Shown piece by piece: positions 46,054 to 56,041 of a stretch of DNA of 64,000 bases. The stretch spans positions 4,768,501 to 4,832,500 of the forward strand of contig NZ_CP125957.1 of the NCBI RefSeq assembly GCF_030064125.1, written 5' to 3'. The stretch's first letter is position 1; every line of letters begins with the position of its first letter. A program made the position numbers and the translations under genes. The stretch comes from Pseudomonas sp. G2-4. Its GTDB lineage: Bacteria; Pseudomonadota; Gammaproteobacteria; Pseudomonadales; Pseudomonadaceae. Under the pieces are notes generated by a model. That model did not search any database and had not been told where the DNA came from. It was given only the letters and a program-made list of their open reading frames with translations.

Positions 46054-46565
46054 CAGCGTTCCAGACCCTCAAGCCCTCCACCTTGAGCCGCGAAGCGTTC
46101 GTCAACGCCTTCGCCGATATCTACGAACACTCGCCATGGGTCGCCGAAAAGGCTTTCGACCTGGGCCAGGATCCGTCGATCGACCTGATCGAAAACCTGC
46201 ACCAGCGCATGAGCGACATCCTGTTGAGCGCCGATCACGCCAGCCAGCTGGCCCTGATCAACGCTCACCCGGACCTGGCCGGCAAAGCCGCCGTCCAGGG
46301 CCAACTGACCGAAGCCAGCACGAACGAACAGGCCGGCGCCGGTATTCACCAATGCACGGCCGAAGAGTTTCAACGCTTCACCGAGCTGAACGACGCCTAC
46401 AAGGCCAAGTTCAAGTTTCCCTTCATCATGGCGGTAAAAGGCAGCAACCGGCATCAGATCCTTGCGGCGTTCGAAACGCGCATTCATCACTCGGTAGACA
46501 CCGAATTCAAATGCGCGCTGGCAGAGATCAACAAGATCGCGTTGTTCCGACTACTGACCCTTTAG
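46050..46565 (+). CDS. uraD: OHCU decarboxylase
   Basis: 171 residues, decarboxylating 2-oxo-4-hydroxy-4-carboxy-5-ureidoimidazoline to S-allantoin. INAHPDLAGKAAV holds the catalytic His (near residue 71), and KFPFIMAVKG is typical. The start overlaps the puuE stop by four bases. Confidence 0.96.
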   Translation: MTAFQTLKPSTLSREAFVNAFADIYEHSPWVAEKAFDLGQDPSIDLIENLHQRMSDILLSADHASQLALINAHPDLAGKAAVQGQLTEASTNEQAGAGIHQCTAEEFQRFTELNDAYKAKFKFPFIMAVKGSNRHQILAAFETRIHHSVDTEFKCALAEINKIALFRLLTL

Positions 46566-46620
46566 CGAGCAGCCTCCTGCAAGCATCCCCAGCCAACTTA
46601 TTTAAAGGCAGACAAGAAGA

Positions 46621-47616
46621 ATGAAAGCTTACGCCGTACCTTTCGAGAAGTTCGTCAACCTGGCCGACGCCCGCCTGGGCACCCGGATCATCTCGGTCAC
46701 CGATGACTGGTTCGCCGACGCCAATCGTCTGTTCCAGCCGACCCCGGCCGTGTGGAAGGAGGGTGTGTTCGATGACAACGGCAAGTGGATGGACGGCTGG
46801 GAATCGCGTCGCAAGCGCTTCGAAGGCTACGACAGCGCAGTGATCCGCCTGGGCGTGGCGGGTTCGATCAAAGGCGTGGACATCGACACCTCATTCTTTA
46901 CCGGCAACTACCCGCCATCGGCCTCTTTGGAAGCCTGCTTCCTGAGCGAAGGCGAGCCGGACGAAAACACCCAGTGGACGGAAGTGCTGTCGGCCGTCGA
47001 GTTGCAAGGCAACAGCCACCATTACCATGAAATCAGCAACGACCAGGCCTTCAGCCACTTGCGCTTCAACATCTACCCCGATGGCGGCGTGGCCCGGTTG
47101 CGGGTCTACGGCATTCCGTACCGCGACTGGTCGGCCGTGGGCGACAACGAACAGATCGACCTGGCTGCGGCCCTCAATGGTGGCCGTGCCCTGGCCTGCT
47201 CCGACGAACACTTCGGCCGCATGAGCAACATCCTCAACCCGGGCCGTGGCGTCAACATGGGCGACGGCTGGGAAACCGCCCGTCGGCGCACCCCGGGCAA
47301 TGACTGGGTGATCGTCGCCCTGGGCCATGCCGGTACCGTTGAGCAAGTCGTCGTCGACACCCTGCACTTCAAGGGCAACTACCCGGACAGCTGCTCGATC
47401 CAGGGCGCCTTCGTCAAGGGCGGCACCGACAGCCAGATCGAAACCCAATCGCTGTTCTGGCGCGAACTGCTGCCGAGCCAGAAACTGGAGATGCACGCCG
47501 AACACACCTTCGCCGAGCAGATCAAGGCCCTGGGGCCGATCACCCACATCCGCCTGAATGTGTTCCCGGATGGTGGCGTGAGTCGTCTGCGGGTGTTGGG
47601 CAAGGTATCGAAATAA
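46621..47616 (+). CDS. alc: Allantoicase
   Basis: 331 residues with two tandem allantoicase (jelly-roll) domains: [20 protein letters not shown] with GNYP in the first and [20 protein letters not shown] with GNYP in the second. It hydrolyses allantoate to ureidoglycolate and urea. Third gene of the operon; a REPIN follows. Confidence 0.97.
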   Translation: MKAYAVPFEKFVNLADARLGTRIISVTDDWFADANRLFQPTPAVWKEGVFDDNGKWMDGWESRRKRFEGYDSAVIRLGVAGSIKGVDIDTSFFTGNYPPSASLEACFLSEGEPDENTQWTEVLSAVELQGNSHHYHEISNDQAFSHLRFNIYPDGGVARLRVYGIPYRDWSAVGDNEQIDLAAALNGGRALACSDEHFGRMSNILNPGRGVNMGDGWETARRRTPGNDWVIVALGHAGTVEQVVVDTLHFKGNYPDSCSIQGAFVKGGTDSQIETQSLFWRELLPSQKLEMHAEHTFAEQIKALGPITHIRLNVFPDGGVSRLRVLGKVSK

Positions 47617-47628
47617 GGGTGAACCCAA

Positions 47629-47694
47629 ATCGCGAGCAAGCTCGCTCCCACATTTGAAATGCATTCCCCTGTGGGAGCGAGCTTGCTCGCGATG
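47629..47694. repeat. REPIN (type 1) inside the urate operon
   Basis: Short type 1 REP pair between alc and allA, with a spacer of only about 20 bases, the shortest in the window. Confidence 0.92.
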
Positions 47695-47736
47695 GCGGCA
47701 CAACAAACAACATAGAATTCAAGGTAAGAAGACAGC

Positions 47737-48240
47737 ATGCGCACACTCAAGATCGAACCGTTGACCAAAGAAGCCTTCGCCCCGTTCGGTGACGTAATCG
47801 AAACCGACGGCAGCGATCACTTCATGATCAACAACGGTTCGACCATGCGCTTCCATCGCCTGGCGACGGTGGAAACCGCCACGCCGGACGATCAGGCGAT
47901 CATCAGCATCTTCCGCGCCGACGCGCTGGACATGCCGTTGACCGTGCGCATGCTGGAGCGCCATCCGCTGGGCAGTCAGGCGTTCATTCCGCTGCTCGGC
48001 AACCCCTTTCTGATCGTGGTCGCGCCACTTGGCGATGCACCTGTATCAGGCTTGGTCCGCGCCTTCGTCACCAACGGCAGGCAGGGCATCAATTACCATC
48101 GCGGCGTCTGGCACCACCCGGTGCTGACGATCGAAAAGCGGGATGACTTCCTGGTGGTTGATCGCAGTGGCACAGGCAATAACTGCGATGAGCATTTTTT
48201 CCAAGAGGATGAATTACTGATCCTCGCCCCCCACCAATAA
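47737..48240 (+). CDS. allA: Ureidoglycolate lyase
   Basis: 167-residue cupin-like enzyme splitting ureidoglycolate to glyoxylate and urea. LTKEAFAPFGDVIETDG near the N-terminus, FRADALDMPLTVRMLERHPLGSQ and YHRGVWHHP are diagnostic. Its glyoxylate product is the substrate of Gcl encoded near 12.8 kb. Confidence 0.96.
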   Translation: MRTLKIEPLTKEAFAPFGDVIETDGSDHFMINNGSTMRFHRLATVETATPDDQAIISIFRADALDMPLTVRMLERHPLGSQAFIPLLGNPFLIVVAPLGDAPVSGLVRAFVTNGRQGINYHRGVWHHPVLTIEKRDDFLVVDRSGTGNNCDEHFFQEDELLILAPHQ

Positions 48241-48292
48241 GAGAAGCGTCCGATCACGCGAAAACAAGCGTGACGGGCGAGAGGTAAAGACT

Positions 48293-49594
48293 GTGGAAGC
48301 ACATATGCTGGAATGGCTGAACCTCAGCGTGCGCTGGGTTCATATGATCACTGGCGTGGCTTGGATCGGCGCGTCGTTCTACTTCGTCTGGCTGGAAAAC
48401 AACCTCAATCGCGTCAATCCAAAAAGTGGTCTGGCTGGTGACTTGTGGGCCATCCACGGTGGTGGCATCTACCACCTGGAAAAATACAAACTCGCGCCAC
48501 CGTCCATGCCGGACAACCTGCACTGGTTCAAGTGGGAAGCGTATTTCACCTGGATGTCGGGTGTCGCGCTGCTGTGCGTGGTGTTCTATTGGAACCCGAC
48601 CCTATACCTGCTGGCCCCCGGCAGCAGCCTCAGCGGCCCCGAAGGCGTGGCACTGGGTATCGGCTCGTTGTTCGTCGGCTGGTTCGTCTATTCCTTTCTC
48701 TGCGACTCAGCCCTGGGCAAGCGCCCTGCCCTGCTCGGCTTGATCCTGTTCGTGCTGTTGATCGCCGCGGCCTACGGGTTCAGCAAGGTGTTCAGTGGCC
48801 GCGGTGCCTACCTGCACGTGGGTGCCGTCATCGGCACGATCATGGTCGGCAACGTGTTCCGCATCATCATGCCAGCCCAACGTGCGCTGGTGGCGGCCAT
48901 CGCCGAGAACCGCACGCCCGATCCGGCGTTGCCGGCCAAGGGTCTGCTGCGCTCGCGTCACAACAACTACTTCACCTTGCCGGTGCTGTTCATCATGATC
49001 AGCAACCACTTCCCGAGCACCTACGGCAGCCAATACAACTGGTTGATCCTGGCCGGTATCGCCGTGGCGGCGGTGTTGGTGCGGCATTACTTCAATACGC
49101 GCCATGACAGCAACCGGTTTGCCTGGACACTGCCAGTCGGTGCTTTGGCGATGATCTGCCTGGCTTATGTCACGGGGCCCAAGCCCATGCCCACCACACC
49201 GGAAGTAGCCAAGGTACCTGGCGTGATCGAGTACCAACCGTTGCCGGAAACGGCAGTGGGCGGTGGCGCAAAACCGGCAACAGCCCCGGCCGCACCGGCA
49301 TCGACACCCACTCAGGCCGCCAACGCCCAGGGCCCATCGTTCGAGAAGGTCCACAGCGTGATCCAGGAGCGCTGCTCGGTCTGCCATTCGGCCAAACCCA
49401 CCAGCCCGTTGTTCAGCGCCGCGCCGGGCGGGGTGATGTTCGATACGCCGCAGCAGATCCAGCAACAGGCCGCGCGCATCCAGGCCCAGGCCGTGACCAC
49501 CCAGATCATGCCCTTGGGTAACATCACCCAGATGACCCAACAGGAACGCGACCTGATCGGTGCGTGGATCAACCAGGGCGCGCGGACCAACTGA
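48293..49594 (+). CDS. puuD: Membrane urate hydroxylase (urate oxidase) PuuD
   Basis: 433 residues. The N-terminal 300 have about eight membrane segments of the PuuD/DUF989 type (WVHMITGVAWIGASFYFVWL, HGGGIYHLEKYKLAP). A linker rich in Ala and Pro leads to a C-terminal cytochrome c domain with the haem motif CSVCH (near residue 362) and an axial Met probably in TTQIMPLGNITQM. It oxidises urate to 5-hydroxyisourate, passing electrons to the respiratory chain, so no H2O2 is made. The GTG start at 48293 follows a GAGAGG site; an in-frame ATG lies 12 bases later (48305). Last gene of the operon. Confidence 0.94.
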   Translation: MEAHMLEWLNLSVRWVHMITGVAWIGASFYFVWLENNLNRVNPKSGLAGDLWAIHGGGIYHLEKYKLAPPSMPDNLHWFKWEAYFTWMSGVALLCVVFYWNPTLYLLAPGSSLSGPEGVALGIGSLFVGWFVYSFLCDSALGKRPALLGLILFVLLIAAAYGFSKVFSGRGAYLHVGAVIGTIMVGNVFRIIMPAQRALVAAIAENRTPDPALPAKGLLRSRHNNYFTLPVLFIMISNHFPSTYGSQYNWLILAGIAVAAVLVRHYFNTRHDSNRFAWTLPVGALAMICLAYVTGPKPMPTTPEVAKVPGVIEYQPLPETAVGGGAKPATAPAAPASTPTQAANAQGPSFEKVHSVIQERCSVCHSAKPTSPLFSAAPGGVMFDTPQQIQQQAARIQAQAVTTQIMPLGNITQMTQQERDLIGAWINQGARTN

Positions 49595-49954
49595 GCCGCG
49601 CCCCAAATTCGCCGCGAATGCGCCGTTGCAGGGCACTTGATCCCACCAGGGCAAGCCCGTACCCTGCGCGGCCGTTCGCACCCGGGCAGCGTTAAAAAAC
49701 CATCAAATCCTGACCGAAACGCCAGCTTATCCCGGCATCACGGGGGATATCGGGCGCCCCTGGAAAACACCTTTTTCGACTGTTTCAAATAGCTGGACGA
49801 GCTTTTTTCGGGCTTGGCTCAGCTCTTGCTATCAGCATCTGCCACGAGCAAAAAGCTGACCGAACGGATGTTTTTCTCCGTAGAAAAAAGCGCCACACCA
49901 AGAGCGCTGATCTGAAAAAAATGGCGGTACCACTTACCTTTGGGAGCAAACCGA
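49595..49954. other. Intergenic region upstream of the Tsx-like gene
   Basis: 360 bases with no convincing gene. A-rich tracts and some weak dyads are present (for example around 49790-49870), but no TTGTATACAA site or strong terminator was recognised. Confidence 0.45.
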
Positions 49955-50740
49955 ATGAAACATACATGCACCAGCCTGATACTCGCAGGAACCTTGCTGG
50001 CCGCAGGCCAGGCGATGGCCGATGACCTGTTTCAATGGCAGAACAACAGCCTGACCTATCTGTATGGCAAGGACTTCCAGGTCAACCCGCGCATCCAGCA
50101 GACCGTGACCTTCGAACACGCCGACGCCTGGAAATACGGGGACAATTTCTTCTTCCTCGATCGGATCTTCTACAACGGCAAGGACGACAGCAACGCCGGC
50201 CCGAACACCTACTACGGTGAGTTCAGCCCGCGCCTGTCGTTCGGCAAGATTTTCGACCAGAAGCTGGAACTGGGGCCGATCAAGGATGTGCTGCTGGCCA
50301 TGACCTATGAGTTCGGCGAAGGCGACAACGAGTCCTACCTGATCGGCCCGGGCTTCGACCTGGCGATCCCCGGCTTCGATTACTTCCAACTGAATTTCTA
50401 CAACCGCCAGACCGAAGGCCCACGCGCCGGCGACAATGTCTGGCAGATCACCCCGGCCTGGGCCTACACCATCCCAATGGGCTCATCCGACCTCCTGATC
50501 GACGGTTTCATCGACTGGGTGGTGGACAACGACAGCAACTCCAAGGGTACCTACCACGCCAACCTGCACATCAACCCACAGATCAAATATGACTTGGGCA
50601 AAGCTTTGAAGCTGGGCACCAAGCAACTCTATGTGGGGGTGGAATATGACTACTGGAAGAACAAATACGGGATTGAAGACAGCGCAGGGTTCAAGACCAA
50701 CCAGAGCACCACCAGCTTTTTGCTGAAGTATCACTTCTGA
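49955..50740 (+). CDS. Tsx-like nucleoside-specific outer-membrane channel
   Basis: 261 residues with a signal peptide (cleaved near AMA-DD) and alternating beta-strand character ending in a terminal Phe (FLLKYHF), as in outer-membrane barrels. DLFQWQNNSLTYLYG and AMTYEFGEGDNESYLIGPGF resemble Tsx-family channels. The ATG at 49955 follows GGGAGC. Its position after the urate operon suggests uptake of nucleosides or purines, an inference. Confidence 0.87.
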   Translation: MKHTCTSLILAGTLLAAGQAMADDLFQWQNNSLTYLYGKDFQVNPRIQQTVTFEHADAWKYGDNFFFLDRIFYNGKDDSNAGPNTYYGEFSPRLSFGKIFDQKLELGPIKDVLLAMTYEFGEGDNESYLIGPGFDLAIPGFDYFQLNFYNRQTEGPRAGDNVWQITPAWAYTIPMGSSDLLIDGFIDWVVDNDSNSKGTYHANLHINPQIKYDLGKALKLGTKQLYVGVEYDYWKNKYGIEDSAGFKTNQSTTSFLLKYHF

Positions 50741-50792
50741 TCTGATTGAATTTCAGGTTTAGAGCCCGCTCCCACAGGGGCTCGGGTTGGAC

Positions 50793-51953
50793 TCAACCCT
50801 GAGCCAACCCCAAGAACCGACTCAACTCCTCGCGCTGCGCCAACGCATCCTGACGCCCCAGTTCGATCAGCTCGCTGCAATATCCCGCCTCGAAAAGCAA
50901 GTAACTGAGCACCCCCGCGCCGCTGGTCTTGGTGGCGCCCGGCCCACGCAGGAACAACCGCAGCGCGCGGGGCAGTTCCTGGCGATGGCGAGCGGCAATT
51001 TCATCAATGGGTTGGCTCGGCGAAATCACCAGCACTTCCACCGGCGCCGCGCCCAGGGCATGGGCCGGCACATCATCGGGCAACAGGCGACTGAACCCGT
51101 TCAAGCGCTGAAGCAACTCAATGTCGCTTTCCAGGCTGTCAATGAACGTGCTGTTGAGCATATGGCCGCCAATCTGCGCCAGGGTCGGTTGCAGTCCGGT
51201 GTAGCTACGTTCCAAAGGATCCTGTCCCCCCGCACCACGCGGGTTGCCGCTGACGCCGATGACCAGCACCCGGTTGGCCCCCAGGTGCAAGGCTGGGCTG
51301 ATGGGCGCCGATTGACGCACGGCGCCGTCACCGAAGTATTGCGGGCCGATCTTGACCGGTGCAAACAACAAGGGGATCGCCGAGCTGGCCAGCAAATGCT
51401 CCACCGACAACAGCGTCGGCACACCAATACGCCGATGTCGCAGCCAGGCATCGATGGTGCCGCGTCCCTGGTAGAAGGTCACGGCCTGGCCGGACTCATA
51501 ACCGAACGCCGTCACCGCCACTGCCCGCAGCTGCTGCTCGACGATGGCCTGCTCGATACCCGATCCGTGGAATTGTGCCTGGAGCAGTTCACGCAACGGC
51601 GAACTGTCAATCAGTGCCACCGGCAATTTGGCGCCTAGGCCCAGCAGGCTGTGGGTAATGAAGCGCGTCGCCTGCGCTATCACACCGCGCCAGTCGCTGC
51701 GCATCACCTGATGGCTGCGCACCGTTTGCCAAAAGGCGGTCAGGCGCTCGATGGCGGTCTTGAAGTCCATCGCCCCGCTCGCCAGGCTGACCGCGTTGAT
51801 CGCCCCGGCCGAAGTGCCGACGATCACCGGGAACGGATTGTGCCCCCCGTCAGGCAGCAATTCGGCAATCGCTGCCAGTACCCCCACTTGATACGCCGCC
51901 CGAGCCCCGCCGCCGGAAAGAATCAAACCTGTAACCGGTTCAGCTGGGGTCAT
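50793..51953 (-). CDS. Patatin-like phospholipase
   Basis: 386 residues. The oxyanion box GLILSGGGARAAYQVG (residues 9-24), nucleophile elbow GTSAG (near 46-50) and catalytic dyad DGA in YFGDGAVRQ are all intact. No signal peptide. Family members hydrolyse acyl chains from lipids. It precedes lpxL on the opposite-growing side of the min genes; substrate unknown. Confidence 0.92.
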   Translation of the reverse strand: MTPAEPVTGLILSGGGARAAYQVGVLAAIAELLPDGGHNPFPVIVGTSAGAINAVSLASGAMDFKTAIERLTAFWQTVRSHQVMRSDWRGVIAQATRFITHSLLGLGAKLPVALIDSSPLRELLQAQFHGSGIEQAIVEQQLRAVAVTAFGYESGQAVTFYQGRGTIDAWLRHRRIGVPTLLSVEHLLASSAIPLLFAPVKIGPQYFGDGAVRQSAPISPALHLGANRVLVIGVSGNPRGAGGQDPLERSYTGLQPTLAQIGGHMLNSTFIDSLESDIELLQRLNGFSRLLPDDVPAHALGAAPVEVLVISPSQPIDEIAARHRQELPRALRLFLRGPGATKTSGAGVLSYLLFEAGYCSELIELGRQDALAQREELSRFLGLAQG

Positions 51954-52000
51954 CGCAACACTCCGTGCTCAAGATGAAGTTCAAAAAGCGGACTACCGAT

Positions 52001-52933
52001 TCACCCGCGCTTGTCGTACAGCTTCGGCTCACCCGGCGGACGGCTCTTGAAGCGCCGATGGGCCCAGAGGTATTGCTCGGGACAATTGCTCACCGATTGC
52101 TCCACCCACTGATTGATGCGAATGCAATCGGCTTCCTCGGTCTCGCCCGGAAAATCTTCCAGGGGCGCCTGGATCACCAGGCGATAGCCGCTGCCATCGG
52201 CCAGGCGCTCCTGGACGAATGGCACTACCCGCGCCTTGCCCAGACGAGCGAACTTGCTGGTAGCGGTGACCGTCGCCGCCTGGATTCCGAACAATGGCAC
52301 AAAGACGCTTTGCTTGGCGCCGTAATCCTGATCCGGTGCATACCAGATCGCCCGACCGGCGCGCAGCAACTTGAGCATGCCTCGCACGTCGTCACGCTCC
52401 ACCGCCAGGGAATCGAGGTTGTGCCGCTCACGGCCCCGGCGCTGGATGAAGTCGAACAGCGGGTTCTTGTGTTCGCGGTACATGCCATCGATGGTGTGCT
52501 GCTGGCCGAGCAGTGCCGCGCCGATTTCCAGCGTGGTGAAATGCAACGCCATCAGGATCACGCCCTTGCCTTCGCGCTGGGCCTGCTTGAGATGTTCCAG
52601 TCCTTCGACATGGGCCAGCTTCGCCAGGCGCGAACGCGACCACCACCAGCTCATGGCCATTTCGAAAAAGGCGATGCCGGTGGAGGCAAAGTTTTCCTTG
52701 AGCAAACGCTTGCGCTCGGCCGCGGTTTTTTCCGGAAAACACAGCTCCAGGTTGCGCCGGGCGATGCGCCGTCGGTCGCCTGCCACCCGATACATCAGCG
52801 CACCCAGTGCACGCCCGACCCGCAGCAGCAATGGGTAAGGCAACTGGACGATCAGCCACAACAGCCCCAGGCCGCACCACAGCAGCCAGAAACGCGGATG
52901 AAAAAAAGCAGCTCGAAAACGCGGGCGATCCAT
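52001..52933 (-). CDS. lpxL: Lipid A lauroyl/myristoyl acyltransferase (HtrB/LpxL family)
   Basis: 310 residues with one N-terminal membrane segment (WLLWCGLGLLWLIVQLPYP). The acyltransferase motif HxxxxE is in MALHFTTLEIGA, and PDQDYGAKQSVFVPLFG and RNLELCFPE are family marks. The ATG at 52933 gives the right N-terminus; the frame upstream runs into the minC region and is spurious. Adds a secondary acyl chain to lipid A at the inner membrane. Divergent from minC. Confidence 0.92.
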   Translation of the reverse strand: MDRPRFRAAFFHPRFWLLWCGLGLLWLIVQLPYPLLLRVGRALGALMYRVAGDRRRIARRNLELCFPEKTAAERKRLLKENFASTGIAFFEMAMSWWWSRSRLAKLAHVEGLEHLKQAQREGKGVILMALHFTTLEIGAALLGQQHTIDGMYREHKNPLFDFIQRRGRERHNLDSLAVERDDVRGMLKLLRAGRAIWYAPDQDYGAKQSVFVPLFGIQAATVTATSKFARLGKARVVPFVQERLADGSGYRLVIQAPLEDFPGETEEADCIRINQWVEQSVSNCPEQYLWAHRRFKSRPPGEPKLYDKRG

Positions 52934-53051
52934 TAAAGCTTCCACAAAGACATGGGCCGCGCATTCTACATTGTTCGACCCGGGTTGCGGCTGGCGGACG
53001 TTCTCGTTATAAGTCTCGGCACTTTTAGTGACAAGCCGTTGTACGCCGACC

Positions 53052-53789
53052 ATGAGCCAAACCGAACCGCTAGACCAAGATCCCGTGTTCCAGCTGAAGG
53101 GCAGCATGCTCGCCATTACGGTGCTGGAACTGGCCCGCAACGACCTGGAGAGCCTTGACCGGCAGTTGGCGGCCAAAGTCGCCCAGGCCCCGAATTTCTT
53201 CAGCAATGCCCCACTGGTGCTGGCCCTGGACAAGCTGCCGGCCAGCGAAGGCGCGGTGGATCTGCCCGGCCTGATGCGCGTTTGCCGCCAGCACGGCCTG
53301 CGCACCCTGGCGATCCGCGCCAGCCGCATCGAAGACATCGCCGCCGCCATCGCCGTGGACATTCCGGTGCTGCCGCCGTCCGGGGCCCGGGAGCGTCTGC
53401 TGGAGCTCAACCCGGTCGAAGCGAAGAAAGCCCCGGAAAAACCACCGGAGCCCACCATCAAGCCCACCCGCGTCATCACCTCGCCCGTACGCGGCGGGCA
53501 GCAGATTTATGCCCAGGGTGGCGATTTGGTCATCGTGTCCTCGGTCAGCCCGGGCGCGGAACTTCTGGCCGATGGCAACATCCATGTATACGGCCCGATG
53601 CGCGGCCGCGCGCTGGCCGGCGTCAAGGGGGATACGAAAGCCAGGATCTTCTGTCAGCAATTGAGCGCTGAACTGGTCTCCATCGCCGGGCAGTACAAGG
53701 TTTCCGAGGATTTGCGCCGCGACCCGCTGTGGGGGGCCGGCGTCCAGGTCAGCCTGTCGGGCGACGTGTTGAACATCATTCGGCTTTAA
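53052..53789 (+). CDS. minC: Septum-site inhibitor MinC
   Basis: 245 residues. The N-terminal MinC domain ([15 protein letters not shown]) and C-terminal beta-helix domain with [19 protein letters not shown] and [17 protein letters not shown] are clear. Inhibits FtsZ ring assembly away from midcell together with MinD. Start at 53052 ([11 protein letters not shown]). It is divergent from lpxL, and minD follows after 200 bases. Confidence 0.97.
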   Translation: MSQTEPLDQDPVFQLKGSMLAITVLELARNDLESLDRQLAAKVAQAPNFFSNAPLVLALDKLPASEGAVDLPGLMRVCRQHGLRTLAIRASRIEDIAAAIAVDIPVLPPSGARERLLELNPVEAKKAPEKPPEPTIKPTRVITSPVRGGQQIYAQGGDLVIVSSVSPGAELLADGNIHVYGPMRGRALAGVKGDTKARIFCQQLSAELVSIAGQYKVSEDLRRDPLWGAGVQVSLSGDVLNIIRL

Positions 53790-53990
53790 CGGATACTGCC
53801 GCATTTTCCAAGCATCTCTAAAACGTAGCGAAAACGGCTTAAACGACGCAGGAAAAAGGATCAGGCAGTGTTTACCGGAGGTAGACCCCGCCCAGCATCC
53901 GATTCCAGCCAAGCCTGTCCAATTGCAGCCGTTTTCCAGAGATGTTTTTCAGGGGCTGACAAAGTCCTTTTTCCTTAGGGGTGAAACACC

Positions 53991-54803
53991 TTGGCCAAGA
54001 TTCTCGTGGTTACATCCGGCAAGGGTGGTGTGGGTAAGACCACCACCAGCGCCGCTATCGGTACCGGCCTCGCTCTGCGCGGCCACAAAACAGTCATCGT
54101 CGACTTCGACGTCGGCTTGCGTAACCTCGACCTGATCATGGGTTGCGAGCGTCGCGTGGTCTATGACTTCGTCAACGTGGTCAACGGTGAAGCGAACCTG
54201 CAGCAAGCCCTGATCAAGGACAAGCGCCTTGAGAACCTCTACGTGCTGGCCGCCAGCCAGACCCGCGACAAAGACGCGCTGACCCAGGAAGGCGTGGAAA
54301 AAGTCCTGATGCAGCTCAAGGAAGACTTCGAGTTCGTGGTCTGCGACTCCCCGGCCGGTATCGAAAAAGGTGCCCACCTGGCCATGTACTTCGCCGATGA
54401 AGCGATTGTCGTGACCAACCCGGAAGTCTCCTCGGTACGTGACTCCGACCGTATGCTGGGCCTGCTGGCCAGCAAATCCCGCCGTGCCGAGAAGGGCGAA
54501 GAGCCGATCAAGGAACACCTGCTGCTGACCCGCTACAACCCACAACGGGTCAGCGACGGTGAAATGCTCGGCGTCGAAGACGTCAAGGAAATCCTCGCGG
54601 TCACCCTGCTGGGTGTGATTCCAGAATCCCAAGCGGTACTCAAGGCTTCCAACTCCGGCGTGCCGGTGATTCTCGACGACCAGAGCGATGCCGGCCAGGC
54701 GTACAGCGATGCGGTCGATCGCCTGCTGGGCAAAACCGTGGAGCATCGTTTCCTCGATGTAACGAAGAAAGGTTTCTTCGAGCGCCTGTTTGGAGGTAGG
54801 TAA
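53991..54803 (+). CDS. minD: Septum-site ATPase MinD
   Basis: 270 residues beginning with a TTG start (TTGGCCAAG), preceded by AGGGGTG. The deviant Walker [21 protein letters not shown] and the C-terminal membrane helix ([17 protein letters not shown]) are present. It recruits MinC to the membrane and oscillates with MinE. Its stop overlaps the minE ATG by one base (TAATG). Confidence 0.98.
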   Translation: MAKILVVTSGKGGVGKTTTSAAIGTGLALRGHKTVIVDFDVGLRNLDLIMGCERRVVYDFVNVVNGEANLQQALIKDKRLENLYVLAASQTRDKDALTQEGVEKVLMQLKEDFEFVVCDSPAGIEKGAHLAMYFADEAIVVTNPEVSSVRDSDRMLGLLASKSRRAEKGEEPIKEHLLLTRYNPQRVSDGEMLGVEDVKEILAVTLLGVIPESQAVLKASNSGVPVILDDQSDAGQAYSDAVDRLLGKTVEHRFLDVTKKGFFERLFGGR

Positions 54804-55057
54804 TGAACCTTTTTGACTTCTTTCGTGCCAACAAGAAGCCCAGTACCGCCTCGGTCGCGAAAGAGCGTCTACAGATCATCGTGGCGCACGAACGCGGCCA
54901 ACGCAGTACCCCTGACTACCTGCCAGCCTTGCAGAAGGAACTGGTGGAAGTGATCCGCAAGTACGTCAACATCGGTAGCGATGACGTGCATGTGGCACTG
55001 GAAAGCCAGGGCAGTTGCTCGATTCTGGAACTCAATATCACCCTGCCGGATCGCTGA
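54803..55057 (+). CDS. minE: Topological specificity factor MinE
   Basis: 84 residues: N-terminal MinD-binding/anti-MinCD segment ([20 protein letters not shown]) and C-terminal dimer domain. Confines division inhibition to the poles. Translationally coupled to minD. Confidence 0.98.
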   Translation: MNLFDFFRANKKPSTASVAKERLQIIVAHERGQRSTPDYLPALQKELVEVIRKYVNIGSDDVHVALESQGSCSILELNITLPDR

Positions 55058-55162
55058 TAGATCCTGCGGGAGCCACGGCGGCTCGGGTGCTTCTCCCTCC
55101 TCCCATGAGGACCAGGGGAAAGTGCCCGAGTCGCCGTTGGCGTTTGTTACGAGACTGTTTCA

Positions 55163-55798
55163 ATGCCCCTCTCCAACATCCGCATCATCCATCAGGACGC
55201 TGCCGTCCTGGTGGTCGACAAACCGACCCTGCTGCTGTCCGTGCCCGGGCGGGCCGACGACAACAAAGACTGCCTGATCACCCGCCTGCAGGAAAACGGC
55301 TATCCGGAAGCACGAATCGTGCACCGACTGGACTGGGAAACCTCCGGCATCATCCTGCTGGCCCGTGACCCGGACACGCATCGCGAACTGTCTCGGCAGT
55401 TTCATGACCGAGAAACCGAAAAAGCCTACACCGCGTTGTGCTGGGGCCAGCCGACGCTGGACAGCGGCAGCATCGACTTGCCGCTGCGCTACGACCCGCC
55501 GACCAAACCCCGGCACGTGGTGGACCATGAACACGGCAAACATGCCCTGACCTTCTGGCGAGTGCTGGAACGTTGCGGCGATTGGTGCCGGGTTGAATTG
55601 ACACCGATCACCGGGCGCTCCCATCAATTGCGCGTGCACATGTTGTCCATCGGTCACCCGCTGCTGGGCGACGGGCTCTACGCCCATCCGCAAGCCCTCG
55701 CTGCCTGGCCACGCCTGTGCCTGCACGCCAGCATGCTCAGCTTCACCCATCCGCAAAGCGGCGAACGCCTGCGTTTCGAGTGCCCGGCACCGTTCTGA
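55163..55798 (+). CDS. rluA: RNA pseudouridine synthase RluA
   Basis: 211 residues. The catalytic Asp is in HRLDWETSGIILLARD (near residue 57) of the RluA-type fold; ITGRSHQLRVHM and HPLLGDGLY follow. Modifies uridine in 23S rRNA and some tRNAs. Short form without an S4 domain, as for RluA. It follows the min operon by 105 bases. Confidence 0.92.
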   Translation: MPLSNIRIIHQDAAVLVVDKPTLLLSVPGRADDNKDCLITRLQENGYPEARIVHRLDWETSGIILLARDPDTHRELSRQFHDRETEKAYTALCWGQPTLDSGSIDLPLRYDPPTKPRHVVDHEHGKHALTFWRVLERCGDWCRVELTPITGRSHQLRVHMLSIGHPLLGDGLYAHPQALAAWPRLCLHASMLSFTHPQSGERLRFECPAPF

Positions 55799-55816
55799 AA
55801 AACACCACAGCCCCCA

Positions 55817-55948
55817 GTGGCGAGGGAGCTTGCTCCCGCTGGGGCGCGAAGCGGCCCTAAAGACTGACACCTCGGAAAGTCTGCTTGATTGGGGTTGCTG
55901 CTGTTGGGGCTGCTGCGCAGCCCAGCGGGAGCAAGCTCCCTCGCCACA
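55817..55948. repeat. Type 2 REP pair
   Basis: Inverted type 2 units with inner hairpins GGGGCGCGAAGCGGCCC and GGGGCTGCTGCGCAGCCC, in the rluA-apeB gap. Confidence 0.88.
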
Positions 55949-56041
55949 GGCCCACCCCGAGTCACTCACATATCCACGCCTCACCCTCCCCATCGACCAC
56001 CAATACGGTAAACTCCCGCCCATTGCTGTCTGGAGCTATTT

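Noticed and set aside
50763..50785. Possible REP fragment (CCCGCTCCCACAGG)
   Set aside because: Only a short degenerate match to the end of a type 1 REP; no partner unit.
52934..53479. Upstream extension of lpxL to about 492 codons
   Set aside because: It would overlap most of minC on the other strand, while the ATG at 52933 gives the normal family N-terminus.
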